Made by a program: the position numbers and the translations under genes
Notes under the pieces: generated by a model
Seen by the model: only the letters and a program-made list of their open reading frames with translations
Told to the model about the DNA's origin: nothing
The model's database searches: none
In this document: piece by piece, positions 25,101-33,380 of the stretch
Layout: every line of letters starts with the position of its first letter
Numbering within the stretch: position 1 is the first letter of the stretch
DNA from: Mucinivorans sp036654415
GTDB lineage: Bacteria; Bacteroidota; Bacteroidia; Bacteroidales; Rikenellaceae
NCBI GenBank assembly: GCA_036654415.1
Contig: JAVVSB010000003.1
Span: 1 to 64,000, forward strand
Direction: 5' to 3'
Length of the DNA stretch: 64,000 nucleotides

Positions 25101-26051
25101 TTATTGCGGTATTACGTTAATTATTTGCCAGCCATTAATCTGCATGGTAATCTGAATATCGTGACCTATAGTTAAATCTACATTAAATTCATCCTCAGTA
25201 TCCAAATCATCTTGATTTTGGTAGGCAGGCGACTGCATAATATAGGGTAGTAAATCGAAATTAAAGTACTTTGTACCATCGGTTTTGTTACTCACCACTA
25301 ATGTCAACGGATGTCCAATCATCAAGCGAAGGACCTTTACTGAACTCCGAAGTTTATCTCCCTGCCAAGTTAGTGTAGATGGTAGGTACTTAATGGTTTT
25401 AGTTGGTTCGCCAAAGGTATTGTCGTGTTTGTAGAGACTATTATTGCCTAAGCTGTGGAAATCCAATATAGTGGTTGGCGCGGCAGCAAGAAAACTGAGT
25501 CCTGAGATGGAGAGGTTGATGGTATGCGTGTTTTTAAGTAGTGGTATTCTGACCTGTTGACTTTGGTTACTAACGGTGATGGGTGTTGGACGACCATGGT
25601 AAAGTTCAGCAGGTTCACGAACCACTGTGTGGTTGGTAATAGGTTCAAGATAAGACGGTGCTGCCAAGCGAAAATCAGAGAGTTTGGTAATACCGCGATA
25701 GAGTCCCGAAGAGATGGCTCCCATCTCACCTATTTCGTAACTGTCGATTTTGCCACCCCACGAAATCAAAGTGTATTGACCAGATGGTAAATCAAGGGTC
25801 AATGGTTGGTTATTTCGGAGTTGCGAGGGGTCATCTATGAGTTTGGAGTCGTAGAATAGGTCATTCTTATCAAAGATATAGATAGCCATTTTACGTACAC
25901 GTTGTCCAAAAAGGTCTTCTCGCTCTCGGTTCAACGTGTAGTAGTATTGTACTTGGGGACCAACACTACACTCTGAGTTATCCTCATTGACGCATCCCAA
26001 AAATAGAGAGGCAAAACCGATAAGTGAATATTGTATCATTCTATTTAACAT
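25101..26051 (-). CDS. FimB/Mfa2-family fimbrial anchor subunit
   Basis: A 316-residue lipoprotein (signal to lipobox FLGC, Cys20). After it come YYYTLNREREDLFGQRVRKM and IYIFDKNDLFYDSKL, the family's N-terminal signature, and a beta-rich remainder. In Porphyromonas the homologue anchors the short fimbria to the outer membrane and limits its length. I start at the ATG at 26051 because that gives a clean lipoprotein signal peptide and because a hairpin sits at 26069-26098; a longer frame from 26135 would read through the hairpin and overlap the fimbrillin gene. Another in-frame ATG is at 26039. Confidence 0.87.
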   Translation of the reverse strand: MLNRMIQYSLIGFASLFLGCVNEDNSECSVGPQVQYYYTLNREREDLFGQRVRKMAIYIFDKNDLFYDSKLIDDPSQLRNNQPLTLDLPSGQYTLISWGGKIDSYEIGEMGAISSGLYRGITKLSDFRLAAPSYLEPITNHTVVREPAELYHGRPTPITVSNQSQQVRIPLLKNTHTINLSISGLSFLAAAPTTILDFHSLGNNSLYKHDNTFGEPTKTIKYLPSTLTWQGDKLRSSVKVLRLMIGHPLTLVVSNKTDGTKYFNFDLLPYIMQSPAYQNQDDLDTEDEFNVDLTIGHDIQITMQINGWQIINVIPQ

Positions 26052-26068
26052 CGGTGTAGGGGTTTTAA

Positions 26069-26098
26069 GTAATAGAGGACTGCAGAGCCCTCTATTAC
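26069..26098 (-). other. Intergenic hairpin between fimbrillin and anchor genes
   Basis: A 10-bp perfect stem (26069-26078 with 26089-26098) with a 10-nt loop, in the 64-nt spacer after the fimbrillin stop. On the minus strand it is followed by CTTAAAACCCC, a weak T-stretch. It fits a partial terminator or RNA processing element lowering expression of downstream genes (inference). Confidence 0.7.
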
Positions 26099-26115
26099 GA
26101 GTTGAGAAAAAGACA

Positions 26116-27243
26116 CTACAAAACTGGATTAACATTGGTCAGTTGCCAAGGTTTAACAGTGACAGTAACAGTAACAGTAAGATTAGCGGTATTTGGATTA
26201 TCGGATAAATCCTTGTAACTAAAGATAAACTTATCAGGAGCAATATTATATAGTTTCCCTGGTTCAAAGTTAACAATAGGACTCACGCCATCAGTAAAAC
26301 CTGTAACGGTAAGGTATTTAGGCCCTGGAATGGAACCACTAGCCAACACTATGTCAGTGAGAACCACTATTAGTCTAGGAGTATTAGCTGTACCTGCCAA
26401 AGTTGGGGTGGTTTGATAGCCCCATACGCGAGGGTCACTAATCGAGACTTGTGTTTCGGCAGCCGTAACTTTTTTGTCCCCTCCATCAACAACAGGTACA
26501 GCTGGTTGGTCAAAGAGCATATATGGAGTCTTACCCAACTTGGAACCATCAGTGCCAACAGTAAGTTTAGTACCAGCACCACCATTGATTGCCGAAACAT
26601 AATAGGACGGATAGTAGTTATCCACATATATACCCTTGAACTTAAAGCTAAGAATATTGGGGTCTGTAGTCTTAATGTCGGCCACCTGGATACGCGAGAA
26701 GATAGGAGCCAAAAGTACCAAAGCCTTATAATTGGCAGTGGCCGGTTTAATCAAACCATCGTGATTAGGATACCCCGTTTTATCAATGGTATTGGCCAAG
26801 ATAATATTTTGTGGAATGGCCTGTTGATTATCGATTGACGATGTTACGGCCAGTAGAGCCGTTTTTGTTTTACAAGCTTTTAAATCAGTATCCAACTGGG
26901 TTATCAAAGTCTGGTTACCTACAATATAGACCTCGGAGGCCGAAGGCCTAATATCAGTAAAAGTTTGTCCATTAGTAGTTGCAATAAGTGCAACGTCAAT
27001 GTCTTTTGTAGCCACGATATCACCTTGAGGGGTAATAAAAAAGACTATACCAGAAGTAAGGTTCACCGTTGTCAAACTAGTCAATGGAGGTTCAACAGTT
27101 CGGGAGTCGCTACCTGGAACCCCGATACGGAGGTTTACACTTATCGGCTCATCGTTCTGAGAGTCCGAAATCTCATCTTGTTTTTGGCAAGAGAACATTG
27201 TTAGTGCGGCCATAGCCACTGCAAAAAGATTAAAAGTTTTCAT
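26116..27243 (-). CDS. Mfa1-like fimbrillin (major fimbrial subunit candidate)
   Basis: A 375-residue lipoprotein-type precursor with lipobox MFSC (Cys19). The N-terminal beta domain follows a short polar linker with GSDSRTVEPP, which could hold the arginine-specific maturation site found in these fimbrillins. The middle carries LLAPIFSRIQVADIK and GIYVDNYYPSYYVS, common in Mfa1-like proteins. The C-terminus is a beta-strand TVTVTVTVKPWQ, which in this family is the strand donated to the next subunit during polymerisation. That strand is coded by a repeated hexamer near 26155-26178. It lies just upstream of the anchor gene in the same operon. Confidence 0.85.
   Translation of the reverse strand: MKTFNLFAVAMAALTMFSCQKQDEISDSQNDEPISVNLRIGVPGSDSRTVEPPLTSLTTVNLTSGIVFFITPQGDIVATKDIDVALIATTNGQTFTDIRPSASEVYIVGNQTLITQLDTDLKACKTKTALLAVTSSIDNQQAIPQNIILANTIDKTGYPNHDGLIKPATANYKALVLLAPIFSRIQVADIKTTDPNILSFKFKGIYVDNYYPSYYVSAINGGAGTKLTVGTDGSKLGKTPYMLFDQPAVPVVDGGDKKVTAAETQVSISDPRVWGYQTTPTLAGTANTPRLIVVLTDIVLASGSIPGPKYLTVTGFTDGVSPIVNFEPGKLYNIAPDKFIFSYKDLSDNPNTANLTVTVTVTVKPWQLTNVNPVL
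26155..26178 (-). repeat. Hexanucleotide repeat coding the C-terminal fimbrillin strand
   Basis: About four near-identical copies of a 6-bp unit (AACAGT/GACAGT on the plus strand) that encode alternating Val-Thr. A slippage of one unit would add or remove two residues without changing the frame. Confidence 0.75.
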
Positions 27244-27299
27244 GGTTTGTGTGGTTTGTTTAAAAGGTTTATATAATTGTTTGTTTTAGGTTTGGTCAT

Positions 27300-28706
27300 T
27301 TAAAGTTGATTGAGATTATCAGTGGCAGCCGTAAGGCCAGACGCAGCAGCCAGAGTAAAGAGCGAACAAGCCTTGTCCTGTTGACCTTGACTTAGTAGCA
27401 AGAGTCCCAAAGTGTTTTGATACTGGGCCACTGAGGTCTCCGTGACTCGGTGGAGATAGAATATGGCTCCTGTGGAATCACCCCTTTGTAGGGCACTGGT
27501 GGCAGCATTGATATTGGCTGTGGGGTCTTCTGGATAGAGACGGGCCGCGGTGGTGAAAATTTCGGCAAACTGAACTGATGAGCTAGGATAACTTTGGGCG
27601 ATAAGATACATCTCGCTAAGGCTCAAATTTTGAGGATTCTTCTCCAACACCTCTTTACTCCGTTGTAAATCGAAGGCACGAACATTGTAATTGATACTGT
27701 AATCCACACGTCGTAATTTGGGGTATAGATAGCTCAACAGATAGCGATAAGCGACTCCCCCACCAAGGGACATAATGCGACTATCCTTAGTATCAGGCAA
27801 ATCTGATGAGTTGATAATATTAAGTAGAGCCTCACGTTCAGGGACATCTGGACTTTGCTCAATAAGCGTGGCCAGTAGAGCCCAATCCTCGGGCTGAAAA
27901 CTCATACTAAATATAGAACTGGGGTAGGTAAATCTATCCTGAATGTAGCGTTGCACCTGTGCTGTACGCTTTTGCGCCAACAAAGCATTGTTTTGCCAAC
28001 TACCCTCGGGAGAACAGGTCCCACAAAGAGCTATCTCGCGCAGCTGCAAATCCTTATCAGCACGTACCATATCTATACTACCAACTATCTTGGCCAACTC
28101 GACAGTATTATTGGCAAAATCACCTACCAATATGGAGCTACCAGGGGCAAACTGAAGATAGGCCGTTCCACTTTGACTACGCTGCTTAAGTGATTCAACG
28201 GTTGGAACAATATAGGCATAATGGGCTTTAAAAACAGAGGCGGCCACAGGCGGGTTAATAACAATATTAGATGCTAATAGTTTCGTTGACAGTTGTTTGA
28301 CAGAGCAACAACCGCTAAGCATAGCTTTAATTGAAAGTGACGCCATATCCATCCACTGCTCCAATGGCAGTTGCGCAGAGTAATTAACAACCGAAGTGTT
28401 GGTTGGAAAGGTGTAGGAAGAACTTTTGCTTACCCGATTACGATAATCCATAATGGCCGAGCGACGAGTCTCGATAACAATAGGTGTCATATTCTGTACC
28501 ACAGAACCATTATAGAGTACAGGGGTGAGTATCAACTTATGGTTGCGACCATGGCTTAGAGAACCACACAGAATATCAAAATTGATATTAAGAGTCTGCT
28601 CCACAGACTGAATAGATAAGTTATCAACCTGTATATCTCTTTGATTTTGAGCCGTTGAGAGCCCCACTGCCCCGATTAACAGAGCAATTAATATAATTTT
28701 TTTCAT
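27300..28706 (-). CDS. DUF3868 fimbria-associated OmpA/TPR-like outer-membrane protein
   Basis: A 468-residue exported protein with a cleavable signal (MKKIILIALLIGAVGLSTAQ). The N-terminal ~120 residues match the DUF3868 type seen in Bacteroides fimbrial operons (VDNLSIQSVEQTLNINFDI). The middle (about 180-300) has OmpA-like features (LREIALCGTCSPEGSWQNNA and LLAQKRTAQVQRYIQDRF, resembling the peptidoglycan-associated alpha/beta fold). The C-terminus has TPR-like helices (about 350-465). It lies 10 nt after the DUF3575 gene and just before the fimbrillin gene. A role in fimbria assembly or envelope attachment is inferred from context. Confidence 0.85.
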   Translation of the reverse strand: MKKIILIALLIGAVGLSTAQNQRDIQVDNLSIQSVEQTLNINFDILCGSLSHGRNHKLILTPVLYNGSVVQNMTPIVIETRRSAIMDYRNRVSKSSSYTFPTNTSVVNYSAQLPLEQWMDMASLSIKAMLSGCCSVKQLSTKLLASNIVINPPVAASVFKAHYAYIVPTVESLKQRSQSGTAYLQFAPGSSILVGDFANNTVELAKIVGSIDMVRADKDLQLREIALCGTCSPEGSWQNNALLAQKRTAQVQRYIQDRFTYPSSIFSMSFQPEDWALLATLIEQSPDVPEREALLNIINSSDLPDTKDSRIMSLGGGVAYRYLLSYLYPKLRRVDYSINYNVRAFDLQRSKEVLEKNPQNLSLSEMYLIAQSYPSSSVQFAEIFTTAARLYPEDPTANINAATSALQRGDSTGAIFYLHRVTETSVAQYQNTLGLLLLSQGQQDKACSLFTLAAASGLTAATDNLNQL

Positions 28707-28716
28707 GGCGTGTAGA

Positions 28717-29295
28717 TTACCTAATGGTGAATATTATGGATATTGAGGCTTTTGTAGGACCAAAGTAATTTTTGTTGACACCACGCTCCAGGAGTGCACT
28801 GCAAGTGGGACAGTTATATTTATCGTAATGCAGGCGAGCATAGCCAATACCTATCGAGGCCTCAAGATTCCAATTACGTCCCAGCACAAATTGGTAACCA
28901 TAAGTGAGCCCGCCACCAACCATATACCCCTCATAGCGATAGTCGGCCGAGACCATACCAAGCAGTTTATGCCCTGCAATATTGTATTGACCACCTAAGG
29001 CATGCACTCCAAAAAAGTGACCATTGAAACGTTGGCAAAGCCAATAGCGAAACTCTGGTTGCACGAGCCAATGTACTAACTTCTTATTATCATTTTTGCC
29101 AGCCGTACGATTCCATGGATTATAACCACCGCTAAGGTCGATAGTTGTATGCTTACCAAGCCCTACCTCAAGGCCCAAATTAGGAGTCAGGGTTGTAGCT
29201 CCGTAGAGTAAATTAGCCTTGATGGCTGCCTTTTGACTGATGGCCGAAAGTGGAAAAGCAATGGCTAAAATCAGTATGTTAATAAGTCGTGACAT
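28717..29295 (-). CDS. DUF3575 outer-membrane protein, first gene of fimbrial operon
   Basis: A 192-residue exported protein with a signal peptide (LINILILAIAFPLSAISQ). Mature sequence is barrel-like and typical of DUF3575: KANLLYGATTLTPNLGLEV, a YNPW motif, RFNGHFFGVHALGGQYN, and a cysteine pair CPTC. These proteins often head Bacteroidetes fimbrial operons. The same family makes up the C-terminal half of the protein at 11645-12826. No function is established. No TAnnTTTG box was found directly upstream. Confidence 0.86.
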   Translation of the reverse strand: MSRLINILILAIAFPLSAISQKAAIKANLLYGATTLTPNLGLEVGLGKHTTIDLSGGYNPWNRTAGKNDNKKLVHWLVQPEFRYWLCQRFNGHFFGVHALGGQYNIAGHKLLGMVSADYRYEGYMVGGGLTYGYQFVLGRNWNLEASIGIGYARLHYDKYNCPTCSALLERGVNKNYFGPTKASISIIFTIR

Positions 29296-29388
29296 GGCAT
29301 CAATGTTTATTTATTGTATCTGCTTTGTATATTAGCAACTATGATGCCTAAAATGGTGTTTTGGGAAAATAATTTCATAAGACAAAAA

Positions 29389-29419
29389 AGCGGTCTAAAT
29401 CCTAGTGATTTAGACCGCT
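29389..29419 (-). terminator. Terminator after ABC permease gene
   Basis: A 13-bp perfect stem (29389-29401 with 29407-29419), 5-nt loop, with a TTTTTT run on the minus strand at 29389-29383. Confidence 0.9.
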
Positions 29420-29445
29420 AACCTATTTAATGGACTATCTGTTTA

Positions 29446-30771
29446 TCAATTTTTATGTCGCGCCCAGCGAATAATCTCAGACAAAGAGGGCTTTTTACCG
29501 TACATAAATATTCCCGTTCGGTAAATTTTGGCCGCAAAAAAAGTCACAGCCACAAAAGTACCATAAAGCAGCACCACAGAAAGGGCTATCTCCCACAGTG
29601 GCACCCCGTAAGGAATACGTGCCATCATAATAATGGGCGAGGTGAAGGGGATGATGGAGAACCAAAAAGCCATAGAACTACCAGGGTCACGCATCACATT
29701 AAGCATAACCACTAAAGCCAAAATCAGGGGAATGGTTACAGGGAGCTGTAACTGTTGAGTGTCGGCCACATTGTCCACACCACTGCCAACGGCGGCAAAC
29801 ATGGCCGCATAAAGCAGATAACCTCCGATAAAAAAAATGAGGAAACAGGCCGCAATACCTATCAGATAACCAGGACGGAATAGTACTCCCACCATAGATG
29901 AGAGATTAGGGTCAACACCTGCGGCAGCCATAGAGGCCGCCATATCACCATGCGAGGCGACAGAAGAGAAGGCAAAATTCTGAATCATGAACGCCCCTAC
30001 CCCAACTAAGATTACCCAAATAAACACCTGAGTCATAGCAACTAAAGCAATACCAATGATTTTACCCATCATCAGTTGCACTGGTTTTACGGAACTAACT
30101 ATCACCTCTATAATACGACTAGATTTTTCCTCTATCACCCCTTGCATAACCATGGCCCCATAGATAAATATAAACATATATATCATAAAACCAGCAACAT
30201 AAGCCAACACCATAGATGCTCCTGAAGAGCTGCTCTGCTCCAATGAGGATGCAGCTGAGGAAGAGGCAGTTTGCTCTCCGATGGTGTAGGTCGATATCTG
30301 AGCCCAAGCTTTGACAGAATTAATAATGGAGTCCAACGATGGGAGTCCAACTCGACGAATACGTTCCTGCTCGATAAGGCGCGAAACTTGACCACGAATG
30401 GTGTTTTCCAAAGGCATGGTTGAACTTTGCCGCGTGTAGAGCTTTAAAGCCGAGGGGTTGTCGACAATATCTGGCCCCACCACCAAAAAGCCAAAGCTAT
30501 CACCATGCAGTGCTGCCACCTCGGGATAGGGGACAGTGTCGCAAATAAAGCTCACAAAGTTTTCGTCAACCAAGGCTGGCCCCACTATATTACTACTGTC
30601 CACAACCACTATATGCTTGGCCTGAGTGGCCACATCCATCCGTGCCAAGTAAGCTGTAACCACCATGAGTCCCACCATTAAAAGAGGCATCAAAATGGTA
30701 GTAAAAATAAAAGCGCGCTTACGTACACGCTGCGAGTACTCACGCTGAATAACTAATAAAATTTTATTCAT
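29446..30771 (-). CDS. ABC-2 type transporter permease (NatB-like)
   Basis: A 441-residue inner-membrane protein. One N-terminal helix (about 20-45, FIFTTILMPLLMVGLMVV) is followed by a large extracytoplasmic domain (about 50-185), then five or six helices in the C-terminal half including VIEEKSSRIIEVIVSSVKP, the conserved coupling segment of NatB/YhaP permeases. It pairs with the ATPase gene upstream (8 nt overlap with the ATG at 30771; a second start at 30786 would overlap by 23 nt). It would export Na+, drugs or peptides; the substrate is not known. Confidence 0.9.
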   Translation of the reverse strand: MNKILLVIQREYSQRVRKRAFIFTTILMPLLMVGLMVVTAYLARMDVATQAKHIVVVDSSNIVGPALVDENFVSFICDTVPYPEVAALHGDSFGFLVVGPDIVDNPSALKLYTRQSSTMPLENTIRGQVSRLIEQERIRRVGLPSLDSIINSVKAWAQISTYTIGEQTASSSAASSLEQSSSSGASMVLAYVAGFMIYMFIFIYGAMVMQGVIEEKSSRIIEVIVSSVKPVQLMMGKIIGIALVAMTQVFIWVILVGVGAFMIQNFAFSSVASHGDMAASMAAAGVDPNLSSMVGVLFRPGYLIGIAACFLIFFIGGYLLYAAMFAAVGSGVDNVADTQQLQLPVTIPLILALVVMLNVMRDPGSSMAFWFSIIPFTSPIIMMARIPYGVPLWEIALSVVLLYGTFVAVTFFAAKIYRTGIFMYGKKPSLSEIIRWARHKN

Positions 30772-31687
30772 TTTTGTTCCATTCATTTACGGTCTTAATA
30801 AAAATCTCATTCATTGATGGTCGCTGCTCATAGAAATTATGGATATCAACCACCTCATTAGCCTTGGCAAGGATAACTTTAGATGGTGTGCAAACTGGCA
30901 AGCTAAGCAATACAGATTGCATTTCACCCACAGACTCCAAAGGTTCAAAGGCACAAAGAGTGGCCAATTCGGCTTTTAAATCAGCTTCGGGGCCTCTAAA
31001 ATCCAAACGAAAAGTATTAGTGCCCATCGAAGAACGTATATCATCAACGCGGCCACTCAATATATTACGGCTTTTATTGATGAGCGTTATATATTCACAA
31101 GTCTGCTCCACCGAATCCATATTGTGGGTGGAGAAGATGACCGTTGCTCCATTGCGAGAGAGCTCCAAAATTTCATCCTTGAGTAAATTGGCATTGATAG
31201 GGTCAAAACCACTAAAGGGCTCATCAAAAATCAAAAGTTCGGGATGGTGGATTACCGTGACAATAAACTGCACCTTCTGTGCCATTCCTTTACTGAGCTC
31301 CTCGACCTTTTTATCCCACCACCCCAAAATGTCGAATTTGCGAAACCACCACTGGAGTGAACTCAAAGCCTCGGCACGCGAGAGCCCCTTTAAACGCGAG
31401 AGATAGAGAGCCTGTTCACCTACCTTCATCTTCTTGTACAGACCGCGCTCCTCGGGTAGGTAGCCAATACGCGAAACATCCTGCGGCTTCATAGGCTGCC
31501 CATCGAAGAGCAATATGCCACTGTCTGGAGCCGTTATATAGTTAATAATACGAATTAATGTGGTCTTACCAGCACCATTAGGCCCCAACAGACCATATAC
31601 CACCCCGCGCGGTATGCTGATACTCACATCATCCAGAGCACGGTGAGAGGCATACTCTTTGACAATATTTTCTGCTTGAATTATCAT
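30764..31687 (-). CDS. ABC transporter ATP-binding protein (NatA-like)
   Basis: A 307-residue ATPase with Walker A GPNGAGKTT, Q-loop/EERGLYKKM region, signature LSKGMAQKV (variant of LSGGQ), Walker B LLIFDEPFSGFD and switch STHNMDS. The C-terminal ~90 residues are the extra domain seen in NatA-type exporters. Start at ATG 31687 (MIIQAENIVKEY); a GTG-type extension of 13 residues upstream looks unlikely. It forms the transporter with the next gene. Confidence 0.93.
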   Translation of the reverse strand: MIIQAENIVKEYASHRALDDVSISIPRGVVYGLLGPNGAGKTTLIRIINYITAPDSGILLFDGQPMKPQDVSRIGYLPEERGLYKKMKVGEQALYLSRLKGLSRAEALSSLQWWFRKFDILGWWDKKVEELSKGMAQKVQFIVTVIHHPELLIFDEPFSGFDPINANLLKDEILELSRNGATVIFSTHNMDSVEQTCEYITLINKSRNILSGRVDDIRSSMGTNTFRLDFRGPEADLKAELATLCAFEPLESVGEMQSVLLSLPVCTPSKVILAKANEVVDIHNFYEQRPSMNEIFIKTVNEWNKNE

Positions 31688-31821
31688 TTTATTTAGTATA
31701 TTTGTGCAAAATAAGTAGGATACCATTAACGACTAACAACAAAGTTTTATCGTTAAACAGTATGCAAAGGTGAGTATTATTTTTTAAAATTCAAAATAAT
31801 TAATTATAAACTAAGAATACC

Positions 31822-32409
31822 ATGAAAAAATTTATGCCTTGGATTATTATTGGAGCTTTGGTTCTTATTTGTTGTTTCACAGCCTGCGGTGCATACAACG
31901 GCATTGTTGAAAAAAGCAATCTGGCCGAACAAAAATGGGCCGATGTAGAGAGTGCCTACCAACGCCGTTCAGACCTGATTCCCAATATTGTAAACACAGT
32001 AAAGGGTTACGCCACACACGAAAAATCGACTCTTGAAGAGATAGTAGCCGAAAGGGCAAAAGCTACACAACCACAAATTAATTTTGATGAAATCAACGAC
32101 CAAACATTAGCTCAATATCAAAAAGCGCAAGGTGAAGTATCGCAGGCATTGGGCCGTTTGATGGCTATTTCTGAAAATTATCCAGACCTAAAAGCCTCAC
32201 AAAATTTTGCAGCCCTACAAGATGAGCTTTCAGGTACCGAAAATAGGATTAATGTTGCTCGCCGCGACTTTAACGATGCGATAAAACAATACAACACCAC
32301 CATACAGACATTCCCACGTAACATAATTGCAGGGATGTTTGGTTACAGCAAGAAATCACCTTTTGCAGCCGAAGCTGGAGCAGAAAAAGCACCAACAGTA
32401 GAGTTTTAA
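31822..32409 (+). CDS. LemA family protein
   Basis: A 195-residue membrane-anchored protein: one N-terminal transmembrane helix (about 5-25, WIIIGALVLICCFTACGAYN) and a long helical domain typical of LemA, with EQKWADVESAYQRRSDLIPN (about 39-58), the conserved LemA signature, and later helices containing NRINVARRDFNDAIKQYN. Function is unclear; LemA proteins are often next to TPM-domain proteins, as here (next gene after 10 nt). Confidence 0.93.
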   Translation: MKKFMPWIIIGALVLICCFTACGAYNGIVEKSNLAEQKWADVESAYQRRSDLIPNIVNTVKGYATHEKSTLEEIVAERAKATQPQINFDEINDQTLAQYQKAQGEVSQALGRLMAISENYPDLKASQNFAALQDELSGTENRINVARRDFNDAIKQYNTTIQTFPRNIIAGMFGYSKKSPFAAEAGAEKAPTVEF

Positions 32410-32419
32410 CAGTAAGAAA

Positions 32420-33202
32420 ATGAGATATAAAAGCCTATTTATATGCGGCTTACTACTAAGCCTCCTGACCGTTAATATCTCCACGGGACAGAATATTCCG
32501 CCCCGTGGAACAACACTAGTCAACGATGTGGCTGGATTGTTCTCTCCCGCACAAAGGGCTCAACTTGAGGATTCGCTACTGAGTTTCGACCACAAAAGTT
32601 CAACACAAATTGCCGTGGTAACCGTCACTGACCTTGAGGGGTACAGCGCGGGTGATTACGCCTTGGAGGTGCTGCGCCGTTGGGGTGTGGGGCAAAAAGG
32701 CAAAGACAACGGAGTGGTAATACTAATTAAACCACGCAATGCCAATGGTGCTGGAGCAGTCTACATATCAGTTGGATATGGGCTAGAAGGGGTACTACCA
32801 GATGCCAAAACGGGACGGATAATAGACAACCGTATGATGGGACCACTCAAGCAAGGCGACTACTTTGGGGCAGCAATGGAGGGAGCAATGGCCGTAAAGG
32901 CAGCCGCCACTGGCGAATTTACAGCCCAAGAACGTGCCGAGGAGATAGAGGGTTACATCACTCTGGGAGTTCTTCTCCTGATGGTGGTATTAATAGTCAT
33001 CGTGGCCAACAAGAATAAAGGCAAAGGTGGCTCTTCTGGTTCGTCAGGCTCTTCGGGAGGAGGTGGATGGTTTGTCCCACCAATCATACTTGGCGGTGGC
33101 GGACGTTCATCGGGCGGGGGCTTTGGAGGCTTTGGCTCAGGCGGCTTCGGAGGTTTTGGCGGGGGGTCAGGCGGTGGTGGTGGTGCAGGTCGTTCATTCT
33201 AA
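32420..33202 (+). CDS. TPM-domain membrane protein (YgcG-type)
   Basis: A 260-residue exported protein: signal peptide (about 1-23), a TPM (TLP18.3/Psb32/MOLO-1) domain at about 35-170 with VNDVAGLFSPAQRAQLED and SVGYGLEGVLPDAKTGRII, one transmembrane helix at about 180-200 (LGVLLLMVVLIVIVANK), and a long Gly/Ser-rich tail ending GGGGAGRSF. The family binds metal or acts in repair of membrane proteins in plants; the bacterial role is unknown. It forms an operon with lemA. Confidence 0.92.
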   Translation: MRYKSLFICGLLLSLLTVNISTGQNIPPRGTTLVNDVAGLFSPAQRAQLEDSLLSFDHKSSTQIAVVTVTDLEGYSAGDYALEVLRRWGVGQKGKDNGVVILIKPRNANGAGAVYISVGYGLEGVLPDAKTGRIIDNRMMGPLKQGDYFGAAMEGAMAVKAAATGEFTAQERAEEIEGYITLGVLLLMVVLIVIVANKNKGKGGSSGSSGSSGGGGWFVPPIILGGGGRSSGGGFGGFGSGGFGGFGGGSGGGGGAGRSF

Positions 33203-33380
33203 AACAGAAAAAAACAAGCATCATAAACTTCTACACAACAGTTTATTAATATCTAAGAGAAGATGTTATTTACCTCACATGAGGCAGCTAATTTGCAAAG
33301 CAGATTCTTCTACAAATTAACACAAATTATTGATTATCAGCTATACGAAGATAGCAATATATTAACATAGCGACGAGAGC

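Noticed and set aside
26052..26135. Longer reading frame for the fimbrial anchor beginning at 26135
   Set aside because: It overlaps the fimbrillin gene, passes through the intergenic hairpin, and destroys the lipoprotein signal peptide.
30864..31406. Plus-strand open frame of about 180 codons opposite the ABC ATPase
   Set aside because: No known motif, low-quality composition, and the minus strand carries Walker motifs.
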